From the NCBI RefSeq assembly GCF_963678635.1, contig NC_087062.1:22491789-22555788 (forward strand): a stretch of DNA of 64,000 nucleotides. Reading direction: 5' to 3'. Origin of the DNA: Symsagittifera roscoffensis (taxonomy: Eukaryota > Xenacoelomorpha > Acoela > Convolutidae). Position numbers and translations under genes: made by a program. Below the pieces are notes generated by a model. That model worked only from the letters and a program-made list of their open reading frames with translations, had not been told where the DNA came from and searched no databases. Position 1 is the first letter of the stretch. Every line of letters begins with the position of its first letter. This document shows positions 1 to 11,894 of the stretch, in pieces.

Positions 1-924
1 AAGACCCATTTTAATCAGAGGACGTTGCTAATGCAACGAAATATCTACCAACCAGCTCGTGCTCTCCAGTCAAGGTTCTATCACGTGCAAAGGAACGAAA
101 AGCGTTAGGAGTAGCAAATCCCGTACTGAATGTCCCGACGAGAAAAACCCTTATTTATAGAAAAGTTCAGAAAAGAATAAGGGCTGAACCGTGCTATACA
201 GAGCTTAAAGAAGAAACAGTGGGGGAATCAGATTATACTACAAACCTTAAAGGCGATCAACTAGTCCGCAAATCTGATTTATCGGTGAAAAGATCAACAG
301 AACCAAAGAAAAACCCAGCTTATGAAATTATATGCCAAAAAAGCCGAGCAAGCAAGCTAGAAATGTAAAATTTAAGAGCTCAAAGATGACACAACCATCA
401 TTTTCTCAAAAAAATCTCCACCAACACGGAAAACATCAGAATCTCAAATCAGACACAACAAAAGATCTCTTCGAAATAGACAGCCACCGCCCTTGCTGGG
501 CGAGAGAGTATTTACCAATTTAGTAGAAGAGTCAGACTACAAGCCGGCGGAACATAGATCAACGAGCCTTAAAACCCCTCTGATATCCAGCTTGGAGGCG
601 ATCTAGTAGAGATGGAAAACCCACCCGACGAGCACTCCCAATGAAAAATCAACTCTAGTTATCACTGACTGGATGACGTCAGTGATTAAAGCCACGGATG
701 AACTTGGATGCTCACTATTTCTGGAGGAGCTTAGACCGCATCTAAAATAACTAAACGAGATACCACCTAAAAAATTAAAATTTGGAATTCACCTGTAAAA
801 TATTTCATTAACTTTAGTATTTTTTTCTTTTTTCTTGCTTATCTGAAAAATTTTCGGACCCCACTTTCAAATTAGCAACAGTTTGGCTGTTACCTTTGAT
901 CTTATTTGTTTTTGCTAACCGGTT
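1..924. other. Unassigned region, possible old coding remnant
   Basis: This stretch is somewhat richer in G+C than the DNA after it and has short lysine- and serine-rich open stretches (for example 332-523 on the plus strand), with stops in every frame over longer distances. I recognise no domain. It could be a decayed transposon coding region, but nothing in it decides this. Confidence 0.3.
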
Positions 925-1540
925 TTATCATTTTATCATCCTTATTTTCATTGGAGTTTTGATTAATTTCAATTGAATGGACAGTTATCACAAAATCATC
1001 ACAAAGCTAGTTTCCAAAAATTCCCATTACGGCGCTAAACCTGGTTAGTTCTCATCATCTCTTCTGACCATCGGGCGTCTGCCTTGGCTGGAAAACTTAT
1101 TAGCATATTCCGCAGTCAAAAATTTCCCAAGTGCTCTTTCAAAAGCTTTTCGAGGGTAAAGTGAACTGTACGTATTCACCTCTAGTCTTTTCTTACGTTC
1201 TAAAATGTGATAAAAACAACTGCCTCCAGAATTTTTCTTATTTATCTTCCTCATTTTCACAAGATTCTTGATTAATGTCAGTCGAATGGACAGTTATCAC
1301 AAAGTTATCTCAAAGCTAGTTTCCATAATTCCCCCTTAGGCTCTAAATATAGTGAATTATCATCATCTCTGCTGACCATCGGGCGTCTGCCTTGGGTGGA
1401 AAATTTTTTAGCATATGTCTCAGTCAGAAATTTCTCAAGTATTTTTTCAGAAATTTTTCGAGGGGAATGAGAAAGGTATGTATTAACATCTGTTCTTACT
1501 TATGTTCTAAAATGTGAGTAAAATACCTGCCAAAAGCGCA
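925..1540 (+). repeat. Imperfect tandem duplication, unit about 308 bp
   Basis: Two consecutive units share blocks in the same order. Both have GAATGGACAGTTATCACAAA, then CTGACCATCGGGCGTCTGCC, then TTCTAAAATGTGA. The second set lies about 308 bases after the first (CTGACC at 1064 and 1372). The copies have diverged by substitutions and small indels, so the duplication is not recent. No reading frame is shared across both copies. Confidence 0.75.
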
Positions 1541-3077
1541 TCGCATTTTGAACTTTTGTGAAACTGCAAGTTGTTCTGTCGAAACGAATCTCAATTCAAC
1601 TTCCTAATTGAGTTTTAAATCTCTAGTTAGCTTAGAGTTTTATCCTAACCTAAGTGTTTTTTAATCTAGTCTTAGTTTAAATGTCTACTAAATCTTAGTT
1701 TGTAGAGACACCCTTGCGTGTACAGATCCTTAAACTAGTCTTAGTTAAAGTAATCTTTCAACAGTCTTAGCGTGATTTTCATCCCTAAATTATTATCATT
1801 TTTGAACGCAACTCGTTTAAAGATTAATTGCAAAATTTTGTTTAAAGGCTATTTAGAACAAAAATATCCAGGCGTTTGTTTTACAAACATTGAGCCGTGG
1901 GAACAAAAAAACTGGAACAAAAAACAAATCATCAAAACGAGACCTACTAAGTCTCTTTTTGCACGCGCGGCAAGCTTTTTTGATCCGATCTTTGAAATAA
2001 AGTTTAACATTTTGGTTGGTTGTGGTTTTTTTTCTGTGATCTTCTGATTTTCAAATAAATTTTTTTTTCTGAAAAACATTGAAGCCCAGAGCTCTTTTTT
2101 GAAGACATTTTTTACCTGTGACTATTTTAAATTAATCACGTCTTTGAAAATTAGAGCGCAATCAATCTCTAATGCTTACATTGTTGACAAAACCACCGTT
2201 TATTCAAAAAAGTAGCTTATTAGCTAAGGCTGGCCGAAAAGCACTCAATTTGTGATATTTTATCTAGCTGTGGTAACTTATCTTTGAAAAAATTAAAATT
2301 TGGTGAAGCTCAAAGTATTAATTTATCATTTTACCAAATTTTGACAGAAATTAATTAGAGCTTCTAAATTTTTGCGCAGATTTCGAACTGAAATTAAACA
2401 GTCCTCACAATCAATTGTCAAAAACTAGGGTTTTAAATAGGATTCTAACTTCTAGAAACTTTGTAAAACTTGTGACCAATTTTTAGCGTTTTCGGTTTCT
2501 AGTTAACGAAGATTACTTGTTTCTTTCGAGGTCTGGCCAGGAAGAGGCAACCTCCGATTCGAGTTATGAAGCAGACAATTGGATTTGACAATAACCCATT
2601 GTGATTTGTCGAATAAATATTCCATGGGTTTTTAAAATGTTCGTTTCAAACTTGGTTAGAATTGGGTTAATTTCGAACCACAATGCAAATTGGATCAATG
2701 TTCGAATGAACCCGGAGATTGAGCAGCTTAAAATTGTCGGGGACTATCATCAATTTTTTTTGCATAAAGCGCCTGAATTGATCCAGAAATTAATACACAT
2801 TGGAATGAGTTTTGCTATTAGTAGATATAGACTCAAAATATATCACCTGAAACTTTACATTAGATTCAGGGAAGGCTTTCAAAAAATTCCATCTAAATTT
2901 AAGTCAACTCTCTACAAGACAATCAGAATATACGGAACAAATTTAAAACGCAAACATAAGAAAAGAAAAAGGCCACAAAAATGTATGCTCCTGATTGTTT
3001 TCTAAGTTTTAATAGGTTAAATTATTTGCCTCGCTGCAGCAGTATGATTATGCGCTCTAATGAGAATTCGTTTTGCA
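1541..3077. other. AT-rich region without a recognised gene
   Basis: AT-rich DNA. The longest open stretch is 2601-3005 (+), 134 codons, which is rich in lysine, isoleucine and phenylalanine and matches no family I know. A short coding-looking segment near 2530-2590 is not continued. I see no convincing gene. Confidence 0.3.
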
Positions 3078-3416
3078 CAGGGGCGGATCTAGGAGTTTCT
3101 CGAGGGGGAGCGGATTTTCAAAAAAAAATCAATATTTTTGTCAACCTCTTTTTTTAGGTCGTTCAAAATTATTTTCCAGCGGCACTTTTTAAAATAATCA
3201 CCGAAAAAACCGCGTTTTTTCGGCGCGCGCTCCCCCCTCAAAATTAGTATATACTGACGCCAAAGGCGCCTTTAGAAAAATTTTAGGTAACGTCAGCCAA
3301 AAACTGATATCTCAAAATAATACCAAGAAGGGAGCCTTTGGGTCGGCAGGTGGTCGAATCCCTGAGGGGAAGGGGTGGGGCGTCCGCCCCTGCCCCTCCC
3401 CCTAAATACGCTGCTG
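3078..3416 (+). mobile_element. hAT-type MITE, copy 1
   Basis: The left end CAGGGGCGGATCTAGGA and the degraded right end (TAAATACGCTGCTG, against TAAATCCGCCCCTG in other copies) are the inverted termini of a family found at least five more times here. Internal landmarks are shared with the other copies: the GGCGCGCGCTCC block, the GCCAAAGGCGCCTTT near-palindrome, and GGGTCGGCAG followed by GGTCGAATCCCTGAGG. There is no coding capacity. The flanking 8-mers do not match, so this looks like an older copy. Confidence 0.8.
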
Positions 3417-3884
3417 CTTGATATCTTTCGAAACTTTATCCATCGCAGGTTCTTGATAACAAATGAAAAAAAACCTTATTACTATAGTTTAGCCAAGGCT
3501 TAGATGTTGTTGAAATTGACAATGTATAAATTTTAACGCGTTTTTGTTGTATTGTTCTGCGAATTATCTTTTAAATGTCGAACCAGGGTGTTTGGCGTCC
3601 TCCCCTCCCTATATCCGCCCGTGGTTTTGCGGCATAACAAAATTAGATTTTATAAGGCTTCAAAACAACTGAGTGGTCATCACGTCGTCGATCAACACCA
3701 ATTTAATTCATGGGTTGCAACGATGGTCATCTAGTAAGATGTCTGACAAAAAAAGAATGTGTCGACCCGGGATAAACTTTGAAAGCAAAATATCCAGGGC
3801 ACGTTTTTGCTCGACATTTTATTGTTTGTATAATTTTTGCGCATCTATCATAACGGCTAAAACAATCCAATTTTTTTTCATTAA

Positions 3885-4625
3885 ATGGGAAAATTTATGC
3901 TTGAAGTGGTTTTTCATTCAGACAAATTTCAAAATTTTAAACGTACTCCTTGAAAAAAAAATTTCCCACTAAAAAGTTACCTATGACTCTACCACATCCG
4001 TAAACTATTATTTTACTAGTGATCAATCTTTAAAAAATTGGAGAAAACTTTTTATAAAAACGTTGGAGTTCCGGAATAGTTAAGCGAGGTTTCATTATGT
4101 GCATAGCAAAATAGGTCTAATAATCCGGAAATTATTCTGATTGATCTTCTCAATGGGTTAATTGGTATAGGTTGAAATTATCTCACCTTGTGCAATTTTT
4201 TAGATGTGGGAAAAAGTTTTCAAAAAACTGCCGTTTTGCGGTTTTGTATTAACGTATCGAAATTAATGCACAAATTCTAATTCAAACTAACTGGAAAGTA
4301 TTGACACGTAGAATTTGTAACAGGCGACAATTTCTAAGGAACGTATTCATTCGCAATGGTGACATTTTGTAACAAACATTTAGGCGCAATATTTTTCTTC
4401 ACTTATTCATTGAAAAAAAGCCTCTCTTACTTTTTCTAAACAAGCAAACTGTATGGTAGCCCTTTTTTCAATTTTTTCACCACCCAGGACTTTTCAATGG
4501 TTTGAAATAATCTTAGAAATTTTTAGAAATTGTTTTCAAGCAGTTTTCATTTATATGACAATAACTATATGAAAAGAACAAGACTGCTCGTATCAAGGCA
4601 AAGCCCTGAATGCTCCGACTGCCAT
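3885..4625 (+). repeat. Dispersed repeat, copy A
   Basis: This segment aligns over several hundred bases with 5990-6500. Shared anchors include TTTTACTAGTGATCAATCTT, a GTTGGAGTTCCGGAATAG type block, GCGAGGTTTCAT, AACGTATCGA and TTTGTAACAGGCGACAA. It ends with CTCGTATCAAGGCAAAGCCC followed by TGAATGCTCCGACTGCC. Related tails occur near 9938 and 45980, and inverted near 45285 and 21450. It is probably an old non-coding transposon. Confidence 0.6.
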
Positions 4626-5989
4626 TTAACTGGTCACGGATAGTTATTAGTAATACAAAAATTGGCAAAAATATGAATTGTAGGCTGACAACATCAAAAA
4701 AGTGAGTGTTGCAATTTGAGTCGGTATGGATTTGATAAAAGCAATTAGCTGCCTAAATTCAAATTGGAACGATTTCGTAGTGCTGGATAAAAGCAAGTAG
4801 TTATACGCATTTTCATCGCAAGTTACTATAACGGTGAGCACCCTTGCTATGCAAAGCAAGAAAGCGACCCCCTGATGGACTAGCGTTTTGTACAAATAGT
4901 CTGAATGAAAAAATTAGCCGGATCATGTATATTCTTCACTTTCATAGAAAGTCCGAACAGTAAACTTATAGTGCAAACTAAGCCAAAAAAGCGACCAAAT
5001 TATATCCTAGTGATCAAAACTTACTTCAGTTACCCTAAAGGACGATTAAAACCATTCCAAGCAATTTAAATGCAATTAAAGCAAGCAAAAGTGGATGCCG
5101 TTGATTTTTGTTTATTTTAATGGTTAAACTACTTGACTTGCCCAAGCGAAGTACGATTATGCACTTTGATTAAAAGCTTACAAAAAATAGATCTAAAGGG
5201 CGTTTCAAAATTTTCCAGACGGTCATAAATTAGGTGATCTATACCAATTTAAGTCATGCGTTGAAACCTTTTCTTTCTAGTAATAATTCAAACAAATCAA
5301 ATAAGCCAATTTCAAAAAAAGTGACAAAGATCTTTTTTAAAATTGCCCCGCCTTAGAGAACTTAATTGATCACTTTATTCAGAGCCGTCAGGTTATTAGA
5401 CACACTGAGGCGTTGAAATTATTGACAGTAGCAATTGTAACAGGCAATCATTTTTGTCAGACTGGAGTCAATACGCAACAGTTGACATTTTGCTGTTGAC
5501 AAACAGTTTACATTTTGCAAAAAAAATTGTGTCTTTGAATCAATTATTCTAAATTTTATATAAAAATGTCTATCAAACTTTTTTCCTACACAAATATTTG
5601 AACGTATTCATTTTTTCATCACAAAACATGAGTTTTTTATCATTCATTCACGTTTATTGGGTTCAATTTGCAAAAACGATGGATTGATAAACAGAAAACT
5701 GTCTGCGTAAAATTGTCTGTAGTTAGATTCTCTGCAAACTGCTGGTGACCAAAATACGCAACTTGAAGCATTGGGTTGACAGCTCATAGCAACGTACAGC
5801 TCAAAACAAAATAAATTGCCAGATGAAGGCAAAAATTTGTTTGTTAAAATTTTTTGATTTTAAATTTGATATCAGAGTTTTTAGTGCAAGTTTTTTGTTG
5901 ACCTTTGTCTTAATGAGGAGCAATTGTTTTTCACTTTTTTCAATCAAAATGATGCATGCATAATGAAAGTTATCACAGCCATACTTTTG

Positions 5990-6500
5990 ATACATTATGG
6001 ATTTTTATGCTTGGGTTGGGTTTTCGCTCAGACATATTTCGGATTTTTATTTGAACAATTTGAAAAGAAATGCTTCATTTCAACTGAAATTAATCGTTGA
6101 GTTCAGAGCGAACTTAATCTCTTATTTTACTAGTTATCAATCTTGTGAAGATTGGAGGCTCGGATATTGTTTTTATGAAAATGTTGGAGTTTTGGAATAG
6201 TAATGCGAGGTTTCATCAAGCACGTTGTAAAATCGGTCAATTGATCCAGAATTCATTCCACAAAGAATTGAGTCTTTCTTATTGATCTTCATAATGTATT
6301 AATTGATATAAATTTAAAAAAATCAGCTTGTGCTTGATATTAGATGTAAGGGAAGGTTTTTTTAAAAATGCCGTTTTTCTGGTTTTTTGAATAACGTATC
6401 GATATTTAAACTTAAGACCTAATTGAAAATAACTTGAAAATAATGACGCGTAGCAGGATTTGTAACAGGCGACAACTTGCGACAGATGCGCGTTAAATTG
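5990..6500 (+). repeat. Dispersed repeat, copy B
   Basis: This is a second copy of the repeat at 3885-4625, in the same orientation. The head (GGTTGGGTTTT then TCAGACA) also resembles the head of the repeat at 44845. Open stretches on either strand within it are not conserved between copies, so I do not call a gene. Confidence 0.6.
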
Positions 6501-6503
6501 CAA

Positions 6504-6623
6504 TGGTGACCTTAAAATGCGATAAAATTTTAAATTCATTTTTTCTAGATAAAATGCCTATCTTGGTGACCTTAAAATGCGATAAAATTTTAAATTCATT
6601 TTCTTTAGATAAAATGCCTATCT
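6504..6623 (+). repeat. Two tandem 60-bp units
   Basis: A 60-base unit starting TGGTGACCTTAAAATGCGAT occurs twice head to tail (6504 and 6564), with very few differences. The near identity implies a recent duplication. Confidence 0.9.
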
Positions 6624-8738
6624 TTTTTCATACATGCAAATTGTATGATTTCCATTTTTTCCAGTCCAATTTTTTATCACTGGGTCTTTTTTGGTTTCAA
6701 ATAGTCGAAGAAAAAAATTGAAAGCTTTTTCATTCGTTTTTCCAAAAACCATTTGTTTTTAATAAACCAGTCTTATTCAGTGCTGAACTGATTTTACCGT
6801 AGGAAGCTTGAAAAACATTTCAGAGCATTTCGCAAATGGAAATATTTTGACATTTTTGATCTTCCAAAAAACCAGTCTAACGTTTTATGCGAATTGGACA
6901 ACTAGCATTATCCCATAGACATTTTTGATAGACTTATGTGACAAGCATTTTCTCTGCATGGAGACCGAGCAGGGCGGTCAAAACAATAGTACTCGTGCTG
7001 AATGAGAATTGAATCGAAGTTTGTGCTACCAGATGATTTAATTGGAGCTAACTCATAGCGTATTTTCAGATTGTGTAAACTTTGTTCGTCATCTTATTAT
7101 CGGCTTGATAGCTTAGTGCAATTTGTTAGCCGAATACTGGTCTTGAGTTTTTTTCTAAGTCCTAAAAAATCTTAAGAAAGTGCTCTAACTTTTATTCAAC
7201 CTCGAGATCATTTTTGTTTGGTATTATGCACGTCGACCAGAGAAAAATGTCATTTTAAATTCAACAAAACAACGTACAATATGTCCAGAAATGTGATGAA
7301 AAACGTTGCAGGAAAAATCCGAACATTGTTGAGAATGAAATTTCTGAAACGCTCGAATTTGATTTTTCGAGTAAACTGAAAATTCTATAAATACACAAGA
7401 TTGTGAATTCTTGCTACACGAAAAAGTTCCGAAAGCGATATTGAAATTACCATTTGAAAAACTCATGACTTAAAGTCATAACAGTTCGTTTTCTTATTCT
7501 ACAGTTCGGTAAAGCTGTATTTTCGATTAACCCTTCCCGGTAGTAAAAAAGCCGGTTTTTCAACAAAAACCGCAAAACACGGTGGCTCTGTCGCTTAACT
7601 GTTCGATAATTGTATGAAACTTTTAGCGCTCAGGCTATCTGTTGAGTTTTATTTGACATCATTGATAGTCAATTTAAGGACAAGGTGGGGCTAGAAGTTA
7701 GGAACGTGTTGATCCATCTCCGATATGTCTACTGAACAAAATAATAGTGTACAAGCTCTGTTTTTAGGAATGACCTCGTGGTCTGGGGGCACTGAGAACC
7801 AGCCATGAACTCACTTTTTCTGCCTGTAAACAAATAATTGTTATTGTTCGGCTGCTAACTTTTATGCAGTAATACGTTTGTCAACCCAAGTTACGAAAGA
7901 CTACGATGAATTAGTTTAATAAGAGACGATCAAAAACACATAGGATCTAATTTTGACGCTAGCTAATTGTTATGTGATTAAGTTTTTTTCGATGGTAGGT
8001 TTTTTCCCGGAAGAATACTTCACAACCTTTTTTTTCAAAACAAGACATAGAAAATGAAGCGACAATAAAGAAGGAAACTCCACATGTGTTGCATATTTTA
8101 GCGCACCGGAGCTTAGTTACAAAGTGTAACCTGCAAAAAATCATCACCTGTACGAATTGCGGCGTGGTTTCGACTTTTGCCCTCCCAATTCAAATATTTT
8201 ACACTGAGCTCTTCATTTTCTTCAACTCTTCAATTTAACCCAAAACCTGTAATATATGGAAGTTTCAAATATTTGATGGTTTATCTCAATCAATAAAAGA
8301 TAAAACTAACAAATTGATGTAAAATAGTTTTTGATTTTCAACTCAAAGCGTCAAAAGTGTTATCAAGTTATTAAACCGTTTTGTTTATACCAGGTGTTTT
8401 TGTCACCCACCAGAGCGTCATTAGTTTGATACTTTTTTTGAAACCCAAAACTAAAATTACTCATCACAGCGGAACAGATCAGAACTACCTTTGAATGTCT
8501 AATTTATTGTGTTTCTAACTTTTGTCTAGCTAAAGTCTGCAATTTTTTGAAAATCAAAAAACTATTTAAAAAAACATTTTATACATTGGTATATTTTTTC
8601 TTGTTTGACGCAGTTTCAATAGTCTCAGTTTTTTATTGTATGATCTTTTGATTTTGTATTTTTGAAGTTATTCTATCAAAAGATTCTTGACGAAAAAAAT
8701 CACGTTTTGAAAAGTAGACCTGACACAATTCACTGGGG
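6624..8738. other. AT-rich region without a recognised gene
   Basis: No open frame here shows recognisable features. Short minus-strand open stretches at 7224-7466 and 7959-8147 contain several cysteines but no signal peptide or conserved spacing. Presumably this is intergenic DNA upstream of the gene at 8835. Confidence 0.3.
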
Positions 8739-8768
8739 TATAAATATCAGCGCTTAGTGATTTTATCA
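8739..8768 (+). promoter_or_regulatory. TATA box and initiator of secreted gene 1
   Basis: TATAAATA at 8739-8746 is followed by an initiator-like TCATTT whose A is at 8768, about 29 bases downstream. That is the usual TATA-to-start distance. The predicted 5' leader of about 67 bases runs to the ATG at 8835. Position and spacing support a real core promoter, but no transcript was available. Confidence 0.55.
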
Positions 8769-8834
8769 TTTGTGAGTAATTGTTAAATTCAATTCAAGTA
8801 ACGACGTTTGAGTATTCCTTAATCGAATCTCCAA

Positions 8835-9825
8835 ATGGGTGAGAAATAATTTTTTTCAGATTTAACCTCTAGATTGTAGCCATTATAAGTTTGAGCCAAG
8901 GAGATTTTGCTAAATTCAGCCGTTTGATATGTAATCAACGAACTTCTTAATGGATGTTAAACATTTGGCAATTTATACGTCATAAAACAACAAAAAAAGG
9001 TTTTTTTGTAAACATTCTTTTCAAAACTAAGCTTTAAAAGCTTGAAAAGTTTTATATTTTGTTTATATAACTGCACTAATTTTAAATAGTTAATCAGATA
9101 AAGTTAATAAGACTTCTCGAGGCGAAGCTTTGAGTGTTCAGACTGACTTCTCAGGTCTATCGTGTAGTTTTCGCATAAACAGTCTGATGAAAGTTTCTTT
9201 AAAAAATCCAAATAAATCAAAATTTATTTTCGATTTTTTTTTTGAAAACCAACACCCCATACGCCACTATTGCAAAACTGACACTTTATGTCATTTTTTT
9301 TTTGAAAAATGGCACAATGAATAAAATTTTTGAGGAGTGGGACTGTTTCACAGAAAAAAAAATCAGTTCACTGACTTTTTACAATACAACAGACTTTTTA
9401 AAAGTCTGTTTTCTACTTCTCTTTTTAGGTTCAAAAATTATGTACATATAATTTCAGGACTGAGTTCAAAATTTGCCTTGCTTCTTCTGTGTGGAACTCT
9501 TGCGTTAGCGGGACCACAAACGAATGATTTTTCGGCTGAACAGTGTGCAGAGTTGGCGGCGATGCTTGGGCCTACAAATCTTCCCCCTGGATGTGGGAAA
9601 CCTAGTGTAATACCTAGAACGACTGCAAAGCCAGCGACTCCAGCACCACCAACTAATTATTGCAGAACTGACCTCGATTGCCGGTCATATCATAATAAAG
9701 TTGCGCAATATTGCAATGTATACACTCATAAGTGTGACTATTCTGTCGGATGTAAATCATTCAATGACTGTAAGATAGGTGAATATTGTAACAGCGTCTT
9801 GAATCACTGCGTTAAACTATCATAG
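8835..9825 (+). CDS. Small secreted eight-cysteine protein (gene 1), two exons
   Basis: The model joins 8835-8838 (ATG plus one G) to 9458-9825 across a GT-AG intron (GTGAGA...TTTCAG), giving 123 residues. The join puts Met-Gly directly before a hydrophobic signal peptide, with likely cleavage after LALA near residue 19. Next come a segment with two cysteines, a Thr/Pro/Ala-rich linker, and a C-terminal domain whose cysteines are spaced C-x5-C-x10-C-x6-C-x5-C-x5-C-x5-C-x6-C. That domain can be read as two four-cysteine repeats and loosely resembles EB or Dickkopf-like modules. The TATA box, intron and AATAAA at 9994 form a complete small gene. Function is unknown; a secreted role is inferred. 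The paralogue at 18012-18715 has almost identical spacing. Confidence 0.75.
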
Positions 9826-9993
9826 ATGATTTGGTGAAGGGATACATGCTGTGTCTGCATGAACGAACGTGCAGCAAAAAAATGATGAATTAAATTCATG
9901 GATCAATTAGTTTTTTTTTAATTAGAAATGCAAAAAAACTGCTCGTATCAAGCGACGCATGAAATATTCCGACGCATAGTGCCTTTTGACGTC

Positions 9994-9999
9994 AATAAA
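9994..9999 (+). terminator. Poly(A) signal of secreted gene 1
   Basis: AATAAA lies about 170 bases after the TAG stop of the gene at 8835-9825. It is the first canonical hexamer downstream. Confidence 0.5.
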
Positions 10000-10702
10000 A
10001 AACATCAAAAGTTTTCAGATGATGTTATAAAAAAAGTTGCCAAAATTGCTTGTTAAAAAGTAGAAACAGAAAAAAGTATCGCCTAGAGTATCGCCGAGTG
10101 TTCTCAACATTCAATAACGTGTTTTCAGCGTTGTCTTTACGTAAACAAAGACAATGGCAAGTTTAAAATGATTTGTACACCTTTTTTCCTTAAAATTTCC
10201 TCCATTGCACATGAAAAGGTAGAAAGTTTACACATCATATGATTTTAAGTTGATTTGGATGAATTTTCGCGGCATAATTAACCAATCGAAATTTCAATAA
10301 CCTTGAATTTAGCTAATAATATTATAGATAGTCTGATTTTTCTATGGACCGTTTTTCAATTTCATGTTCCTTTTCTTGTGTTTATGAAAAACCGCCGGAA
10401 AATAGCTTAGTTTGATGTTTGCTTTAAAAATTTTGTTCATCTGTTTTTTTTGCAAACAACGCTGGGCAGATAATTATTACTTTTCTTGAATAACTTTACG
10501 ACGCCGAAATGTGCACTGGATGGGAAAACAAATTTGTGTGTATGATCCTTTCCTGAGACAATTCGTTATTTATGATCCATACTGTAAGTGGATTCAACTT
10601 AGGAAATTTCCGTGTATTCCGCGTACAAATACCTGTAACTTGGATTTGTCAAAATATTTATTTTTGTTGCTGATGCCGCAACAAGCAAATATGGCTAGTT
10701 AA

Positions 10703-10840
10703 TCTGGATTCCGCAACTGTTAGTGAATGCTGCATAATGTATAAAAAAAATGGCAAATATAAGTGGAATCCGCAAACAAATTTTAGCGGAATTTGCTAAT
10801 GCAAGCGGATTCCGCAAATTTTAAGGGGATTCCGCAGTTT
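10703..10840. repeat. Cluster of GGATTCCGC near-palindromic boxes
   Basis: Five related boxes built on GCGGAWTCCGC occur in about 140 bases: near 10706, 10764, 10786 (degenerate), 10805 and 10825. The core is palindromic, so it reads alike on both strands. It may be a degenerate satellite or clustered protein-binding sites. It lies just before the assembly gap, so its extent may be truncated. Confidence 0.5.
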
Positions 10841-10881
10841 TATTTATTACTGAATTTGCAAACTAACAATTAAAAGCTAGA

Positions 10882-11081
10882 NNNNNNNNNNNNNNNNNNN
10901 NNNNNNNNNNNNNNNNNNNNNNNNNNNNNNNNNNNNNNNNNNNNNNNNNNNNNNNNNNNNNNNNNNNNNNNNNNNNNNNNNNNNNNNNNNNNNNNNNNNN
11001 NNNNNNNNNNNNNNNNNNNNNNNNNNNNNNNNNNNNNNNNNNNNNNNNNNNNNNNNNNNNNNNNNNNNNNNNNNNNNNNNN
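10882..11081. other. Assembly gap (200 N)
   Basis: Exactly 200 undetermined bases. The sequence on the right is the interior of a hAT-type MITE, so the missing bases probably include that element's other end. Collapse of a repeat is a likely cause of the gap. Confidence 0.99.
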
Positions 11082-11424
11082 GGATTCGACCCCTTGCCGA
11101 CCCAAAGAAATCCATTTTTGGCCAACCGACCCTAATTTTTTTCTAATATATACTAATTTTGAGGGGGAGGGGGGGGCGCGCCAAAAAAAAACGCAATTTT
11201 TTTGGTAAAAATTTTTCCAACAAGTGCCAAAAACGCCTTTCTTGGACAGTTTTCTTAAAATTTTGCCTGCGGCGCAGAAATTTTGGCTAAAACAGGGACT
11301 AAATTGTGCGTAGGGAGAGCTCGAAAAATCAATTCGGTCTACCTAAAAAAAAAACAGGTCGACAAAATTTCGAAATTTTTTTGAAACCCCCCCCCCCTCG
11401 AGAAAAATCCTAGATCCGCCCCTG
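11082..11424 (-). mobile_element. hAT-type MITE, copy 2, cut by the gap
   Basis: This reads in the minus orientation and ends on the plus strand with TCCTAGATCCGCCCCTG, the inverted terminus of the family. The GACCC/GTCGGCAAGG-type block, the GGCGCGCC segment and the poly-C run match other copies. The opposite terminus falls in or beyond the N run. Confidence 0.8.
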
Positions 11425-11457
11425 ATTTGTGGGGAAAAACTGAAAGGAAATTGGAAA

Positions 11458-11648
11458 AGCTTAAATTAAATTATTACGTTTTTCTTTTCATAGACCTAAG
11501 AAGCTTATTCCGGGCTTTGCCTTGATCAGAAAATCTACGCAAAAAATCAGCTAGGTTTTTGCGGTAGACTTTTTGATCAAGGCAAAGCCCGGCATAAGTT
11601 TCTTCGGTCTATGAAAAGAAAAACTTAATAATAATTTGATTTAAGGTT
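11458..11648. repeat. Long near-perfect hairpin, arms about 88 bp
   Basis: The left arm (about 11458-11545) and right arm (about 11560-11648) are inverted copies with only a handful of differences and a very short loop. The arms contain GGGCTTTGCCTTGATC and its complement. This is either a small foldback MITE or a hairpin-RNA source. The same GGCAAAGCCC core occurs in the tail of the repeat at 4590. Confidence 0.8.
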
Positions 11649-11844
11649 TTCCCTTTTTCCTTCAATTTTTCCCACATATACTACGAAGAAAAAAAATGGC
11701 GTACTTTTCATCTGGTAACGTATCAAATGGTTCATCCAGAAGGCCTCAATTGATTGTTAAAGTTTTGCAGAAGATCCGTAGAAATGTATTTGATGTTTCT
11801 TGAAAATTATTCTTGCTTTAGACTGATCTGAATGCGTGGTATAC

Positions 11845-11894
11845 GATATATTGGCACTAAAAACTTTTTTTTTATAAAAATTACAGCGTCAGCT
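11845..11894 (+). mobile_element. Left half of a hAT-type MITE split by the LTR element
   Basis: The sequence before the LTR (ATATATTGGCACTAAAAAC, then a T-rich part, then GTCAGC) matches the middle of the MITE family (TATATTGGCGCCAAAGGC ... GTCAGCC). The missing half resumes at 17503, directly after the other LTR. Only this short left part is recognisable. Confidence 0.55.

Noticed and set aside
332-523. Open stretch of 63 codons rich in Lys and Ser
   Set aside because: No homology recognised, no splice or promoter context, and short enough to occur by chance.
2601-3005. 134-codon open stretch in AT-rich DNA
   Set aside because: Composition is what AT-rich random sequence gives (Ile, Lys, Phe, Arg); no domain, signal peptide or splice pattern.
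10511-10702. 63-codon stretch with several cysteines
   Set aside because: No signal peptide and spacing unlike the two secreted genes; could be an exon but nothing supports it.
10863-11125. Open frames running through the N block
   Set aside because: They exist only because undetermined bases cannot contain stops.
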